The translations under genes were made by a program, and so were the position numbers. A stretch of DNA of 64,000 nucleotides from Emmonsiellopsis sp. PD_33 (taxonomy: Eukaryota > Ascomycota > Eurotiomycetes > Onygenales > Ajellomycetaceae), in assembly GCA_032988165.1 (NCBI GenBank), contig JANTQF010000112.1, positions 1-64,000 on the forward strand, read 5' to 3'. Under the pieces are notes generated by a model, which ran no database searches, had not been told where the DNA came from, and was given only the letters and a program-made list of their open reading frames with translations. Below are positions 1 through 12,240 of this stretch, piece by piece (the stretch's first letter is position 1; each line of letters begins with the position of its first letter).

Positions 1-273
1 AGAGAGGGGTGGGTGTGTGGTGGTGGTGGGGTGGGGTGTGTGGTAGGGGGGTGGGGGGGGGGGGGGGGTGGTGGTGGGGTGTTGGGGGGCGGTGGGGTGG
101 GTTCGGGTAGGGAGGGATGGAGTGGTGTGGGGGTTGTGCATGCGGGTGGGCATGAGGTGCCGGGGTCTGGGGGCGTGGCGGGGTTGAATGGGGCGGTGAA
201 GATGATTAGGAGGGTTATTGATATGGTGAGGAGGGAGGAGGAGGGGGCGGCAGCGGGCCAGGTGGCTAACTGA
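1..273 (+). CDS. C-terminal part of a probable FSH1-type serine hydrolase (partial at left edge)
   Basis: The reading frame ends with TGA at 271-273. Its last ~50 residues contain VVHAGGHEVPG followed by a helix-like LNGAVKMIRRVIDMVRR tail. A GGHxVP motif carrying the catalytic histidine, followed by a short helix, is how I remember fungal FSH family esterases (alpha/beta hydrolases, Pfam FSH1) ending; this is family knowledge, not a search result. Upstream, residues 1-40 of the visible frame are almost all Gly/Val because the DNA (about 5-110) is nearly pure G/T. That part may be a low-complexity insertion, an intron, or a different frame, so the ATG at 13 should not be taken as the real start. 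The nucleophile and acid would lie to the left of the window. Alternative: a spurious frame in G-rich DNA. Confidence 0.42.
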   Translation, partial: REGWVCGGGGVGCVVGGWGGGGGGGGVLGGGGVGSGREGWSGVGVVHAGGHEVPGSGGVAGLNGAVKMIRRVIDMVRREEEGAAAGQVAN

Positions 274-1514
274 TGGAGAGAGTTAGATATCCGGAATATA
301 TGACTGAAGATGGGATGGGAAGAAAGGGATCTCATAGCATGATGTAACTAGAGAACTGAACAAAACGTTAATGTTATCCTTTGTAAGACATAAGAGATCC
401 CAAACTAAACCGAGCCGAACTGACCCTATATAGAATCGGAAGGGTGGAGATATATATACACTCGGGCATGATGCTGCACTGTACAACTCAGCGGTGAAAT
501 GGGACAGACCAAAACATACGGTGGGGGGGTAGAGATGGGGGAATATAGAAGGGAATACATAGTTATCCGCTCTGGTGAAACCTAAAGAAAGAAAGGAAGA
601 AGGGAGAAAAAGAAACTGTACAAGGAAAGGAAAAGAGATATAAGTAGATATAAGGAAAGGAAATATATATATAAAGCCCTCTCTCTCATAGGGGATGAAC
701 GCGTTGAAACAAGAAGAGAAGAGAAAAGAGAATGAATCCCAAAAGAAGCATCTGATTCCATCACAATGACAACCAACCACTCCATCACTAACTTGAAATT
801 CTCATTTCATTCCAAACTCCCAATTGCCTACCTATTTATTAAATAGGTCCGTTCATGCTATCCACGCCAAGAATCCCGCCTTGGTGGAAGTGAAGCCATG
901 GAAAGAAATAAGATGAAATGAATTGAAGGATTGGAGAACTGAAAAAAAAAAAAAAAAAAAAGGGCTGAGCCTAACAATACAACTGATCACCACTCAAAAG
1001 TAGAGTAGAAAAGAAAACAAAAGAAGAAGAACTCCCCTAACTCCGTTTTCTACATGCATATGAACCAAATATAAGCGGCGAGAAGATGATCTGAAAAAAA
1101 AAAAAGAAGGCCCTCGAAAACACGAAAAAAGGAGTTGATATCCGCCCAACCAGACCAGCCAGACCAGAACCAGAATTTAACCGAACCGAACAGTAAGTAA
1201 GTTAAGAAAAAGAAAATACATCATAGAAAATTTGGTCTGTTTGTTTTGTTAGCTTGTTTGTTTTGTCGAATCCGGCCCGACGCCACACACCATGGTATGG
1301 AATGAAATGAAATGAAATGAGGGAGATAGGGAGATCATGATCATGATCATTATAGGTAGGATTTTTTTTGGTTCATGATCCATTTCATTTCATCATTTGC
1401 TTTGGCAATCCTTATATATCCGAGGGTAAAAAATTTGTTTGATGAGAAAATTTTAAAATGTGGGCAGGCAGGGAATGGAAAAGTGAGATGGGGATATCTG
1501 TGGAGAGCCAGGCC
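274..1514. other. Intergenic region with purine-rich and simple-sequence DNA
   Basis: This is the tail-to-tail interval between the hydrolase and the NIPA gene. It is rich in A/G on the + strand (500-770), has a poly-A run at 942-961, an (aatga)n-like tract near 1300-1322 and a gatcat repeat at 1335-1350. A stop-free minus-strand stretch at 283-780 is a by-product of the purine bias and has no recognisable domain. I see no gene here; 3' UTRs of both neighbours probably occupy the ends. Confidence 0.6.
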
Positions 1515-3172
1515 TTATTTCCCAGTATCATCATTACGCGATAGCGGGGGATGCGCGCTTCCATTCCGCTTCTGCGTTGGGCCATTTTCCTGAGCGTTTC
1601 CGTGGTCGCTCTCTTCTGTGAGTTCTGTTAGGCCAAAGGCCCCCGATTCCACATCGTACGAGTGCATTAATCCCTCCCGGTCACTCGGGCCACCAAAATA
1701 GTGGAGGCTGGAGGAACTTCGTCGGTGGTCGTTGCTTCTTCTGCTTTGTAGTGATCGGCGGGTTTGAAGGGACGTGATCCCATCAGTTGGGATGCCGTCT
1801 TCGTCATCCCCCTTCCCGTTGAGCATCCCCTTTCCGTCAGGATCGGTTCGTGACAAGTTTAGGAGGTAGACACCGGCGAAGATGACGAGGAAGCCACACA
1901 AGAGGGATATGGTGTTGACGCGGTCTGTAGTGTTGAAGCCCCGGAAAAGGATAAACGAGGCGCATAATGTTGCGGTGGTGAATGTGACGTAATATAAAGG
2001 GTTTACTCTGGGATGGACATCAGCAATAAGCCAAGGAACATGAAGGGGACGGCACGTACATTGATGTCGAGAATTGACTGAGCGCCTTGTTGAAGTAGTT
2101 CATCTGTGTCAAGATGCAGCAAACGACAACAATAGCGAACGCATACGTCGAGGGGTGCGTAAGCTGGTTATGGCCGGCCAGCGTGAGTTTGAGTGCAATC
2201 CCAAACGCCTTAACGGACATGACTGATACTGAGCCGACGGTCGAGCAGATGGAGATGTAAATGAGTGGGTTCTTCTTTCCGTATACTGGAGCTACTCTAT
2301 ATATCATAACGGTCGAGAATATGGCGACCGCTAGACAGTAAATAAGGAAACCTGCCACACAATTAGCGCTATAAAACATGGGATTATACATCGCGATACT
2401 CACCCGGTTGAATCGCATACTCCAAGATCTCGTCAACGGTCTCAATGTTTTCGTCTGGTGGCGCATGGAGAACGATGATAACGGAACCGAGTAACGCCAT
2501 TGCGCAACCCAGCTTTCCGAGTATTCCCAACCTTTCATGCAGAAAATAGGCGCCCAGTACAGCACTGCAAGATATTAGCTGCATAGCCCTGAACCAGATC
2601 TCGGAAAGCATTGAGCCTTACCCAATAAGTACACTCAGGGCTCCCAACGGCGTCACGAGAATGGCGGGCGCAAAGGCATATGCGGCGAAGTTGGCAATTT
2701 CTCCGACAACCACTACACATCAGGTGTCAGCGCGATCAGTTTCTTCAGGAAAGTCACAATGGCTCCGTACATGTTACTATGCCCCCCCACCATATTGGAC
2801 TTTTCAGATATGAGAATCCTTCTCCCTCAAACCCATGCCTATCAGATGCATCCATCAAGCCCTGGAGGAAGCAATGTTAGTTTGGCGATTGATGACCGTA
2901 TGATATCCCGCCTTTACATCCGGTTGGGAAGAAGATAAACGGAACCGACCTTTTTAGTAATTACAAAGCTAGTACCTATAAATGTACGTAGTGAGTACGA
3001 ATTCGATCATAAGATTCGTCAACCAAGGGCATTCTTACCAATAGCCATTGTTGACAGGATGGCCAAAGCCAACCCGATATATCTAGACAAAGCTCCCACA
3101 TTAGCTTCCCAAGCCCATGCCATTCAATGGCAGCAACAAGCAGACACAAGAAACTAACTTGTCCGAAACCAT
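1515..3172 (-). CDS. NIPA-type magnesium transporter (DUF803 family), eight exons
   Basis: Predicted multi-pass membrane transporter for Mg2+ (NIPA/DUF803, DMT superfamily), probably on endosomal or plasma membranes by family analogy. Exons read on the minus strand: 3172-3159, 3082-3039, 2975-2950, 2861-2771, 2712-2622, 2564-2404, 2351-2060, 2007-1515; total 1,212 nt, 403 aa. Introns have GT-AG ends; donors include GTAAGA, GTAAGG, GTGAGT, GTACGT and a weaker GTCGGT. Family landmarks in order: IGLALAILSTMAIG and TSFVITKKGL in TM1 and the following loop; SPIWWGGIVT then VVGEIANFAAYAFAPAIL; VTPLGALSVLIGAVL; HAPPDENIETVDEIL; a hydrophobic core to NLSRTDPDG. The last ~110 residues are polar, Ser/Arg-rich and probably cytosolic. 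The start codon fits the conserved N-terminus KYIGLALA. Exon 3 is only 26 nt. The 31-kb retrotransposon nest begins 700 bp upstream of the start codon. Confidence 0.9.
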
Positions 3173-3871
3173 TATGATAACAATCTGGAGCCAGTCGCTC
3201 CCTCCACTCCGAGGACCTCAATGCTGACAGTGGAAACAAACGCGCAACGCAACGCAACGCAAGGGCCCTAGAGCTCGAATCGCAAAGTGCCGGAGTATAC
3301 TGTCCGCCCAATAGGTCTCCAATCGCGCAGAAATCGAGCCAGCAAGTTCTGCAGCAACGCGACGTTGGGTAAACAGACAGCGGTGGTCTAGATATGTAGA
3401 ATGTACAGAAACGAGCGACGGGTCCGTTGGGGACAGTAGAAGGAGCGGAAGGTCACGGCGCAATGGCTGATCTTTTCGAGGGAGATCGAGCAAGCCTCGG
3501 ACAAACGGGGTGGAATGCGACGGCACGAGTCGAGATATCGAAGGCGGGGAAGGCCGTCGGGCAGCCAGCGGCGGAGAGGGGAGGTGTGAGCGGCGAAGAC
3601 TGGACCGGGGACAGCCCAGCAGAGCAGTTGTCAGTCAGTCAGCAGCCAGACAGTCGGGCACAGCAGGCGCAAGCAGGACACAGGGCACGGAGAGGCAGCG
3701 GGAGAGCTGGGCGGGATGGTTCGTGGCGAGGCAGAGGAGGGTTTGATTAAGGCCAGGGTGGATGTTTCAGGCACAGGCTAGACGCTAACTCGGCTGGCGT
3801 GTCTCGCCCAGGCGCAGAGCCGCGTCATTCGGCTGCTTATGTAAGCTCCCCGTGATCTTGATAGCAGATTC
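3173..3871 (-). promoter_or_regulatory. Upstream region of the NIPA gene (remaining proximal promoter)
   Basis: GC-rich, CpG-containing DNA between the NIPA start codon and the left edge of the retrotransposon nest. It has an acgca repeat at 3241-3260 (cgcaacgcaacgcaacgcaa). I recognise no TATA box or specific operator. Short stop-free stretches on both strands (3218-3526, 3427-3750) look like GC-rich noise. CpG is frequent right up to the LTR border, so the CpG loss in the nest has not spread here. Confidence 0.5.
3867..3871. repeat. Left target-site duplication (gattc) of the Copia element
   Basis: The five bases gattc directly precede the left LTR (tgtgggaagg...). The same five bases directly follow the right LTR at 34998-35002. 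A perfect 5-bp duplication is the usual footprint of LTR-retrotransposon integration. It shows that the outer ends of the 31-kb block come from one insertion. Confidence 0.9.
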
Positions 3872-3985
3872 TGTGGGAAGGCTAAAGACTCTCATATTGC
3901 CTAGCTAGCAAGAGATCTATCTACTGTGTGACCACATGTTCATGCTAAGCCCAATCAGGAGATCAGAGGCAGCCTACAGCCTATA
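3872..3985 (-). repeat. Copia 3' LTR (left copy)
   Basis: 114 bp, starting tgtgggaagg and ending cctata on the + strand. It aligns without gaps to 34884-34997. By hand I count 12 differences, all transitions. At five places this copy has CA where the other has TG, and at a sixth it has CA where the other has CG. The terminal CA has become TA here. Confidence 0.9.
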
Positions 3986-3994
3986 CCCCCCCTC
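3986..3994 (-). other. Copia polypurine tract
   Basis: On the minus strand this reads GAGGGGGGG and abuts the 3' LTR. This is the position and composition expected of the plus-strand primer, and it fixes the element's orientation as minus. Confidence 0.75.
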
Positions 3995-5421
3995 AAGCAG
4001 AGCTGTGCAAAACATGTAGATCTCACAAAAACACTGCTAATCAGTGGAAAAACTCTAAATATATATAAAGACTTGCTATTTTCCTTCTTTTTTACTAGAA
4101 AACCCTAGTAATTTCATAAAACAGTTAAATGCAACTATACTTAGAGACTTTATCAAATTATTAGCTATTATTTTAGCTGTAAAGATATATTCTAATGATA
4201 TAATATCATTCTTCAACTGAGATTACAAGTAATGAAAATGCATATCTATATACTTATTACAGGTTATAATTATAGTAACTTGAGTAAAATCTATTACTCC
4301 TTTATTATCTATAAGAATCTATATAAAAAATATAGTTATAAATTTAATCTTTAATATAAGATTTTAAATTTACATTATCTTATAAACTATCTTACTAAGT
4401 GTAATATATTCAGCTTCATTCAAACTAAGTGATATATAGGTCTGTTTGGCAGACCATCATAATATCAGAATGCCTACAAGTTTGAATATATAGCTAGATG
4501 TAGATTTTCAATCACCATTTAAAATACCTACTCAATTAGAATTTATATATCTAATTGGAAGGTAGGCATCATTCAGGAAGTCAGAAATTAAGCTATTAAA
4601 ATACTCATAAAAGAGGCTTATATTAAATATTTCTTTTAAATATTAGATGACATGTAATAATATCTTTCATGATTTCAGTATTGAATTAGTGCTACACTAG
4701 CTAAATAATGAGGCTACATATATGATATCAGACTGAGTTTTAACTATAAGATACTGAATGTAGCTTACACCCTATTGATAATATTACTTTATAAAATTGT
4801 CTTTATCCTCTGAGATAGAAGAATCATTGAATTTAAGAGACTTCTTTATAGATATATATATGATGATAACATCTTCCATATAGAAATCCTCTACTAAATA
4901 GTTAATATAGTGTTAGTGGGTCAATTTAATCTCCTCAGATGTATAGCTTACTTTTATGCCTAAATATTTCTCTAGTTTATATAGGTCTTTAATCTTAAGA
5001 TGCTCATTCAATTTATATACTAGTTAATTAGCATTTATAAGATCTTTGAATATTATATTTAAATCATCAATGTAAATAGTCATATAGAGGTAAGATTTAA
5101 TGATATGTCATTATAGATCTAGATTATATAAACTCACAATGAATTTTATTCTTATAAGAAGAGCTATTAGAAAATCATACTAAATTCTCACAATTAAATT
5201 TAATTTATAGAGATTACCTCCTACAGTATAGATAAGTGTTTTTGAAGTACTCAATTTAAAGCTAGAAGGTTATCTCATATAAATGATTTTATTTAGATGT
5301 CTGTGTAGATAGACTAGTATGATATCTATCTATTAAAGTGTTCACCCACATTATATTATTATAGTAAATAATAAGTGATTTGTAATGTTAGTTATTATAA
5401 GTATGTAAGTCTCTATCCTAC
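3995..5421 (-). pseudogene. Copia reverse transcriptase (C-terminal part) and RNase H, decayed
   Basis: Minus-strand translation gives Copia-type motifs. YMTIYIDDL (5087-5061), the RT catalytic YxDD region, is followed by a DLYKLEKYLGIKV-like stretch as in Copia RT. Near 4430-4395 comes SLNEAEYITLSK, the end of the Copia RNase H domain. Many in-frame stops interrupt the frame, consistent with C-to-T and G-to-A decay. The upstream remainder of RT lies at 17211 and above, on the far side of Gypsy A. No complete protein can be made from this copy. Confidence 0.8.
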
Positions 5422-5741
5422 TGTGGTGAGGATCTGCTATTAGATTGGATCAATTTTTTGCTGAGGCTTTTCACTACTGAGCACAGCCATGAAGATAGAT
5501 ATTTTCCTTTTCATTGTGAGACATCATCTGTTTATTTGTGGATTTCTCATGCATGTGTATGCTTCTTTGAGATAGATTTTTTATTTCTTTTGTGTGTTGC
5601 CTTATCATTCTATTACTGTGTTATTTTGTATTATAGATTGCTAATACATTTCTCTGCTTCAATATTGATATCAATTCTTTTCTTATGTTTGCTACTGCCC
5701 TGTTTGGTGCTACCTGACATGCACACCCTGTCCCCACTTCA
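5422..5741 (+). repeat. Gypsy A 5' LTR
   Basis: 320 bp from tgtggtgagg to ccccacttca. It aligns in register with 16891-17210. At three former CpG sites (5459, 5478, 5729) this copy has TG while the 3' LTR has CA at the same offsets. A stop-free stretch at 5458-5745 lies in the LTR and recurs in the other LTR; it is not a gene. Confidence 0.9.
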
Positions 5742-6274
5742 TTGATGCACACAATTGGAAATCATGAATGGATGAATAGATGGCAGTGTTGATATAGATA
5801 ACTATACTAAGTTCCTTTTCCCTTTTTCCTTTACTTTTGTTGAGCATGCTATTCAATGCAATTCTCTTATTTTAATTTGTGATAGGCCCATTTAGTTGGA
5901 GCAGGCCTGCAGCCTTGTAGCTGTACTAATAGTAATACTACCAGAAGAAAACTTCAAAGAATGGACCCACTAAACTATTGAATTCATCAAGCTGTTCCTC
6001 AATAAATACAGACTCTAGTGAGAAGAAAAATCTGCAGTAGATCTTGCAGTTCCTTCTCTTCCTTGAGTTCCTAAATCTCTACCTGTAAAAAGACACAAAT
6101 ATTACCATCATTATTGATCTATTTCTCATTTGCAAATGAGAGCTACTTATCTATTCATTTCTCTATTAATATATGCCTCCTAAGCACACTCAGTCAGACT
6201 CCATTACATATTATTAAACTCAGTCAGGAAAAGTATCAGCTCCACCACCAAAAATTAAGATTAACAGTAAGAAG

Positions 6275-9200
6275 ATGTCTAGCTCTACTAATTCCTCATC
6301 AGGCCTGCCTATGCCTAGCAGTGCCTTGCCTCCTGAAAGTAGAATGATTTATTAGTAGCTTGTCATACTCATGCCAGTTTCTGAATTCCTTAGAGCCCTC
6401 TCTTTTGATGAGAAGGATGTTACTCAGTTCATCAATCAGTTTAATGCTGTGCTGAAGCTGCACCATGTTCCTAAGAATAAAACCTTGGCAGTGTTATGTA
6501 ACTATTACTTTATGAAACTGCAAGGTCATGTGGATTGGCTGGTGAAGGACCTGCAAACCTAGATGAAAGTCAAGGCCAGATTGATATCAGAGTTCTGACA
6601 GGATAATGCTCATCAGTAGATGTATAACTAAATCTATCTGAATGCTCTATCTAGTTTTAAATGATCTTTCAGTCAAGACATTCTCACTTTCTACTGTTAA
6701 TTCTATGCTATTACTGAGCCACTGATTAGCTAAAATGAAATCCAGGAATCTCTTGCCTATTAGTTGTTCTTACAAGGCCTGCCTGATGGAGTTCATAAGA
6801 AGGCTTTTCATAAGGCTAGGTTTAATCAAAATAACCCATCTGAGTGGAAGATTTCAAAGGTTTGTAAAGCCACAGCTGAATCTCAGGAAGTCAAGGAAAA
6901 GATAGTCTAAATGATTATACCTAACCTGGGTTCTCATATAATGCTACCCACTCAGCTGTCTCCTGCTCAACCTGTCTTCAATCTGTCTATTCTAGCTGTG
7001 CTGAGACCTTAAGTGACCCCCTCTGTACTACCTACTTCTTCTGATTCAGCTTCAAGGAATTTGAATGACAGCTTGCTTGAATTTCTCATTAACTAGATGG
7101 ATGTGCTGTCACTAGCCATTGCAGGTTTTTAATAGCAGGGGAATGTATAATAACTAGCTGTGGTGCCATGCATCCTTACTCACCAGGAATCTATCAATCT
7201 TGCTCAAAATCTCACAAACATTTCCTATTATAGGATGCAGTATGACCCTGGTGGTTCATATCAACCTAGATCTGGAAGTATGTCACAATATAATCACCCT
7301 TCTCATGCTTGTTAGGGCTGCAGTGACTCATCTCATATGCTCTCTCAGTGCCTTCAGATTGGCAAGCTAATTAACTAAGGAAAGATCCATTAAAATAGAA
7401 TGGGTAAATACTTTGATAGACATGTGATGCAGTACAGCCTAAAGATTAATATGAATTAGTATGAACTACACATCATTATTATCAAGTATGCTCTTAAGTA
7501 GAGATTCACACCTCCCATTATTCCATTAGCAGTAAAACTCTGTAATAATGGTAGTATTCTTGTTTCCTCTGATGGCAGTCCATTACTGGCAGTCAATTTT
7601 ATTAGCATATGTGATGTTGGATTTAAGAGCAGTGTGGAAGAGGATGACTCAGATAGTGAGATGAAAGAGGCTACTAGCATAATAGCTACTTAGACTACTA
7701 CTAAAAATAGTAAGGGTAAAGAGTCAGCTGCTGATAAGAATTGATCTACACTCTCTGATTAAATTGAAAAGAAGAAAGCCCTACTTTCTACTCACTCTTG
7801 AAGGGCCAGTTACTATTTAAATGGCTCCTAAAAATCTATTTCATTTGCTGAGGATATTATTTTGTCTTCACCTGATTCTAATAATTTACAAACCCTTCAT
7901 AATGGCCAGCTGCAGGAAGAAACACTAACTTAGCTGATTGATGAAGTCATATCTGATGCTGAGATAGCTAAAGTATCTGAGATTCAAAAGAAAACCATCC
8001 TCTATCATTCCAGGAAACCTAAAGGACCCAAGCTCTCTATTGAAATGAAGGACAAGGAGAATCATACCACTATGACCCAGACTGTCTTTGAGAAAATCAT
8101 GTGTTAGAAGATCACAGGAATTCAGCTCAAAAATATTATAGCCTGCTCTGCCCAGCTGCAGCAGACATTCTTCCAGAATCTTCCAGCTGAAGTTTAGTAG
8201 CATATGATTAAGAAAGAATTTACTAGAGTCTCCTTCATTCAGCTCTCTCACTATATCTTGAAATATGATTCTCAGTGGAATCTGATGTCCATTAGTCATA
8301 TCAAGTTTTCTGTCAGCATTGAAAAGGGTCAGACTGAAGCCATATTTGATGGCAGGGCAGAGATCAACTGTATGGTGAAGAGTACTACCTTGAGCCTCAG
8401 CCTGATCATTCAGAAAGACACTCTCAAGCCAATTCTTAGCACTGGTAGTCAGCATAGTGATATTATTAGAATCTATAAGAATGTCCTGATTCATATTGAA
8501 TCTATATCTATACCTCAAACCTTCTTCATTCTAGAGTACAGTTCCTATGAGTGCATTCTAGGCCATCCCTATGAAAATGTGACTCAGTTAGCACAACAGA
8601 TAGATAATGTGGGTGGCATCACTGTTACAGTTTTCAATCTAGATGATGAGATCAACTAGGTATCTTTCCTCAGCTATTCTTCAGGAGACTATAATGATAG
8701 ACAGCTGAATGATCTTCATAGCAAGCATCAGTCTTTAAACTAGAAGTACTGAGTTCAACTGATCTTCATAATAGTAGTGATAAGTAAAGAGATGAAGTCA
8801 GAGTCAGCAGCATTAGTGTGGTAGATAACAGGATAGAAATTCTGCTGTATGAGAGCAGTAAGAGGGAATCCAGCTAATTATGATTTCCTGGCCTGGGGCT
8901 AATAAATACCTCCAGCTAATCAGAGGTCACCATTCAATTACCTCAGAAATCTCTACTGCATATTCCTACTATTCTATGATAATACTTTCAGCTATCCTCA
9001 CATGCTACATTTTCTTTCTTGCAGCACTCTATCTCTGAAATTCATCAAGTTCATAGCATTCAACTGTATGATCTTTCTCTCTATGATTCCACTGAGCCTT
9101 CTCCTCAATCTTGTCACCTAATTGTTGTCATACTGTACAAGTAAAAAGCAGATAAGATTCAGCCTCTTAATACATTAGTAATAGATGGAGGGACACCTAG

Positions 9201-12200
9201 TAGGACAGATCAATAGAGAGAGATTCATCAGAAATGATATTAAGATAATATTAAATCTGCAAAGGATCTACCTTCATCTTATAACTACCTGATTATGTCT
9301 TATTTCTCAGATTGCCAGTGCAGCTCTTGCCTCATGTCAGATAGAATAGAAAAGCTTTGAATCAGATCTATGTTGACACCTCAGGAGCATGAGCTGCTGA
9401 TCAAAATCCTGCTTAAATGGGAGAAGATGTTGATATGGAGCTTCAGTGATTACAGAAAACTGGCTGAAGAGGTCTCTCCACTAATTAAGATTCATACTGT
9501 TAAGTATGAAGTATGGCAGGCCCCTGGGTTTTCTATTCCTCAAAAATTACTACTAATAATCATAGATATACTTTACAAGTGAGTTGATTCTAGCATCTTC
9601 AAACATTGCCACAGTCCATATTGAAATAAATGGTTTCTCATCAAGAAGAAGGAGTCTGGGAAATACTAAATTATTAATGCCTGCATGAATATGAATGTCA
9701 TTACAGTTTAAGATGCCTATATCCCTCTCAGTGCTGATGCTTTTGTAGAAGATTTCACTGGGCAAGTCATCATCAGCATGATGAATTTCTTTTCCAGATA
9801 CAATCAGATCACTTTGCATGAGGATAGCTGCAACATGACTGCCTTCCAAATCCTAATTAGCCTTCTTCACCAGATAATATTGCCATAGAGTGCTATAAAT
9901 TCTATTGCTGCCTTCTGCCAAGTCATAACTCACATTCTCCACTTAAATATTCTCTACCAGGCAGATAATTTCATGGACAACATCAGTGTGAAAGATCTAT
10001 AATCTCAGTACAATGATAAAGAGGTCATATTAGAAATTTATCAGTTTATTTTGAAGCATCTTTAAAATCTGGATCAGACCCTGGTCAACATCAAGCTCTC
10101 AAACATATGCATCTAGGTTGTAAAATCTGAGTTCAGCTGCTTCAGTATGGTTCTTGTTGGATACATCATTAATGCTGACAAGCACCACTCTGAGGCCACT
10201 AAAATTATTAAAATCATTGAGTAGCTCAAACCAACTAAGATCACTGGGGCTCATGCCTTCATCAGCATTTATATGTATTATCACATCTAGATTCCAAACT
10301 TTATCCTCATTTCCAACTCAATCTATGTGCTGTTCAAGAAAAACACCTTTTTCATCTAGAGACTCAAGCAATTAAATGTTATGTTAGTTCTGAAGATAGC
10401 ACTGACAACTACTCCTACTCTGCACTGCATTGATTATTCTAATAATACTGGGGATATTATGATTACAACTAATGCCAGCAAGCATGACTAGGGAGGAACA
10501 CTGAGCCAGCAAGATATTGAGAATAGGAAGCTTCATTCCTATTAATATGAAAGTAGGATTTGAAGCCCAGTAGAAGCAAAGTATGACATAGGAAAGTAAG
10601 AGTATCAAGCCATCTTCAAAATGTTGAAGAAATACTGATATTATCTGTATGATGTTTACTTCATTCTCAAAATTGATGCAAAAACCTTGGTCACTCAGCT
10701 CAACTAAATGGCCACTGATCTTCCTGATGCTCTGGTAACCAACTAGCTTGCATAGATTTAAATGTTCAATTTTGATGTCTATTATATTTCTAGTTAAATT
10801 CATAGCATTGCTGATGATCTTTCTCAATAACTACCTACTAATGGTAAGATGCCTGAGGATCAGAATATCAATGAATTCATTAAGGTAGAACTCAATTGCA
10901 TTAGTATGACTTCTACCACTATCCCTGACTTCAAAGTTCCTGATGATGCTAACAGTAAAGAATTTTATGTTCTTTCACCCTTCTATTTCAACCACAGTAA
11001 ATCAATCATCAGATATCTCACTACCCTGAAGTGGCCTGATAATATCCCTCACAAGGTCTTCCTGAAATGACATAAATATGCACTGAACTATGTGGTACAT
11101 AGGCAACATCTATTTCACCAGTTAGGTAAAGAGATTCTACTAAGGCACATGATGGATGATCTGAATGAACAGAAGAAAATCATTACTTGAATGCATAACA
11201 AGTCTGGTTATAAAGGCTACAAGGCAACCAACCACAAGGTCTCTCAGTAATATTAGTGGGAAGGCTTGTTTAGTGAGGTCAAGGCATACTGTAAGAGATG
11301 CTGTGAGTGTTAATTTCAGGAAAATAACTATCTTGAGGAACTACTGTATCCAACTCACTGTAACTATCTGTGGGATAAGTGGTGTATCAATGTCATTAAG
11401 TTTCTGAAGAACCAGGGGAAATTGTGTGCAGTTATTGCTTAGAATAACCTCACTAGCTGGGTTGAAGGTTAGCCCCTCATGCATGCAAAAGCAGAATACA
11501 TGGCCTAGTTCATTTATAAAGATATTATATGCTGATATGGCTGTTTCCAAGAAATGGTGTGCAATGACAGGCTAGAAAATCAGAAGTGAACCAGAATTCT
11601 CACTGTCAAGTATTATGTCAGGCAAATAATAATTTCACCATACAATGTGAAAGTAAATGGCATGGTTGAATGTGGCCACTACTCTATTTTAGATGCACTG
11701 ATGAAGCTTGCTACAGATAGGAGAAATTAGATTAATCATTTCCACTCAGCATTGTGAGTGGATTGTATCTCTATTTAATAGTTAACAGGTGAGACATCAT
11801 TTCATCTGCAATATAGCTATAATGCTATCCTTCCTGTTGAGCTTAAGGTACTGATGTGGCAAATACTTCTATAGCACACTATTTACTCTCATGCCAACTT
11901 GATATACATGCAGATTTAACAGTTGGAGAGACAGGATGAGGACCTAGAGGAGGTAGCCTTTCACCTGCAGTGCACATGAGAGAAAAATTGAGATCTATTT
12001 AATGAAATCAAGTAATTAGTGCACAATTCAGTCCAGATGGGAGATCTTATTCTTCTGCATGACACCAAAATAGAAACATCTTATTCTGTCAAACTTAACT
12101 TCCAATGATTGGGTCCATATCATATGCAGGAGGCAAACCATGAGAAAGGCACTTACTATCTTGAAGAGCTGAATAGCATACCATTCTGCAACACCACTGC

Positions 12201-12240
12201 AGGTAACTAAATAAAGAAATTTTACCTTCATGATGATTAA
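6275..12240 (+). pseudogene. Gypsy A gag-pol (Gag, protease, RT, RNase H, integrase), decayed
   Basis: The frame from ATG 6275 encodes a Gag-like protein; residues from 6371 read MPVSEFLRALSFDEKDVTQF. A zinc knuckle of CxxCx4Hx4C type lies near 7310-7354, with one stop inside it. In the same frame, AIFDGRAEINCM near 8335-8375 is a decayed aspartic-protease active-site region. RT begins near 9370 (LTPQEHELLIKI...) in a frame shifted by two relative to gag, with DNISVKD near 9990 at the catalytic position. Integrase lies about 11100-11760: an H...H...C..C finger region (HNKSGYKGYK...) followed by a decayed core. Stops throughout (e.g. 6560, 9580) show loss of function. The 8660-9370 interval between protease and RT is not clearly coding. 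Confidence 0.8.

Noticed and set aside
1..60. G/T-rich start as a possible telomere
   Set aside because: No regular TTAGGG repeat; the G runs are irregular and lead into a reading frame with an FSH-like tail.
283..780. 165-codon open stretch on the minus strand
   Set aside because: It lies in purine-rich DNA where the reverse strand lacks stops by composition. It is Phe/Leu/Ser-rich with no domain, and another frame overlaps it.
5458..5745. 95-codon open stretch, with a close copy at 16909-17226
   Set aside because: Both lie within the Gypsy A LTRs. They are the same repeat, not genes.
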